Assembly: GCA_040756995.1 (NCBI GenBank)
Contig: JBFLYK010000101.1
Location: 1-5,507, forward strand
DNA length: 5,507 bases
Source: BP-133 sp040756995
GTDB taxonomy: Bacteria > Actinomycetota > Acidimicrobiia > IMCC26256 > BP-133
Direction of reading: 5' to 3'
The position numbers and the translations under genes were made by a program. The notes beneath the pieces are model-generated. The model searched no databases. It saw only the letters and a program-made list of their open reading frames with translations, and was not told where the DNA came from. Positions 4,912 through 5,507 of this stretch are shown here, in pieces (positions within the stretch are counted from its first letter, which is position 1; every line of letters starts with the position of its first letter).

Positions 4912-5507
4912 ATGGAACTGGCAACACAGGGCAACAACTACCGGCAGCTGGCCGAGGAGATCGGCCAGGTGCTGCAGGCGGCGGCCGAGACCGCCGAGAA
5001 GATGGTCGAGGACGCCCGGGCCCAGGCGGACCGCATCCGGGCCGGGGCCGAGGATGACCGCCGCACCGCCTACGCCGAAGGCCGCCGCGTCCTCGACGAG
5101 GCCCGCATGGAGGCCGACATGATCCGGGCCGAGGCCGAGTGGCAGGCGCAGGAGATCATCAGCCAGGCCCGCCGCCAGGCCGCCGAGCAGATCGCCGGCG
5201 CCGACGCCCGGCTGGCCGAGCTGACCGAGGCCGAGAACCGGGTGATGGACCGCCTCGCCGGTGTCGGGCAGGTGTTGACCGAAGCGCTGGCGGCGCTGCG
5301 GGACGAGGGAGCCGGCGGCGCCACGCCGGCGCCCTCTCCCGCCGTGGAAGAGACGGCCCCGCCCCTGCCCGAGGCCGATGACGAGGCCGACGGCCCGTCG
5401 GCCAATGTGTACTTCGTCGAGTTCCCGCCCGCCGCCGCGGCGGCCGCTCCCGCGCCCGCCGATTCCGGTCCCGAGGGGGAGATCGTCCTCACGGACTCCT
5501 CCGCCTC
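4912..5507 (+). CDS. DivIVA-like coiled-coil protein, cut by the right edge
   Basis: From ATG 4912 the frame stays open through the last base, giving 198 complete codons; the C-terminus is missing. Residues about 8-131 are a long, uninterrupted amphipathic helix rich in Ala, Glu, Arg and Gln (RQLAEEIGQVLQAAAETAEK, then ARAQADRIRAGAEDDRR, ARMEADMIRAEAEWQAQE and ARRQAAEQIAG), typical of coiled coils. Such repeats are found in DivIVA/Wag31-type polar growth and division proteins and in ATP-synthase b-like helices; there is no membrane helix here. The usual DivIVA N-terminal membrane-binding domain with its conserved Phe/Arg loop is not evident, so DivIVA-like is only a structural likeness. Residues 132-198 are an acidic, Pro/Ala-rich disordered region interrupted by a short hydrophobic patch, NVYFVEFPP (165-173). 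It is co-directional with the sigma/anti-sigma pair but separated by 128 bp and a hairpin, so probably its own unit. Confidence 0.7.
   Translation, partial: MELATQGNNYRQLAEEIGQVLQAAAETAEKMVEDARAQADRIRAGAEDDRRTAYAEGRRVLDEARMEADMIRAEAEWQAQEIISQARRQAAEQIAGADARLAELTEAENRVMDRLAGVGQVLTEALAALRDEGAGGATPAPSPAVEETAPPLPEADDEADGPSANVYFVEFPPAAAAAAPAPADSGPEGEIVLTDSSA

Noticed and set aside
3137..4927. 596-residue open frame on the minus strand opposite the sigma/anti-sigma genes
   Set aside because: It is Gly/Ala/Val/Arg-rich low-complexity sequence with no domain, and the plus-strand frames carry recognisable sigma and sensor features. Long antisense frames are expected at this GC content.

Overview
The window is a very GC-rich, gene-dense piece of bacterial chromosome. 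GC-ending codons, GTG starts, a lipoprotein LytR-CpsA-Psr protein, an ECF sigma factor with a membrane anti-sigma partner and a DivIVA-like coiled coil point to an actinobacterium. An Acidimicrobiia-type lineage is my best guess, but it rests on style rather than a marker gene. I see no tRNA, rRNA, CRISPR array, insertion sequence or phage gene.

Layout. Positions 1-336 (+) hold the 3' end of a multi-spanning membrane protein, probably an ABC-2 type permease. It converges, with only 8 bp between stop codons, on a two-gene minus-strand unit read from about 2469 down to 345: a large LCP-family lipoprotein with a Ser/Thr-rich tail, then a single-pass DUF4230-like membrane protein. The region at about 2470-2642 is a divergent control region full of short direct and inverted repeats. 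Rightward from it runs a translationally coupled pair: an ECF sigma factor (2643-3248) and a 512-residue membrane protein (3245-4783). The latter combines a short cytoplasmic anti-sigma-like segment, one membrane helix, a LolA/RseB-like domain and a DUF4367-like domain. A 128-bp gap with a striking nested hairpin follows. The last gene (4912 to the right edge, incomplete) encodes an Ala/Glu/Arg-rich coiled-coil protein of DivIVA-like type.

How they may work together. The sigma/anti-sigma pair looks like a cell-envelope signalling module in which sensor and anti-sigma are one polypeptide. The divergent LCP gene (attachment of glycopolymers to the wall) is a plausible target, and the coiled-coil gene would fit growth or division functions. 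This joint role is inference from gene order and shared intergenic DNA. The most unusual points are the missing canonical start codon at the apparent LCP start, the repeat-rich divergent region, the nested hairpin before the coiled-coil gene, and two in-frame repeat tracts (LCP tail and sigma linker) that could vary in length.
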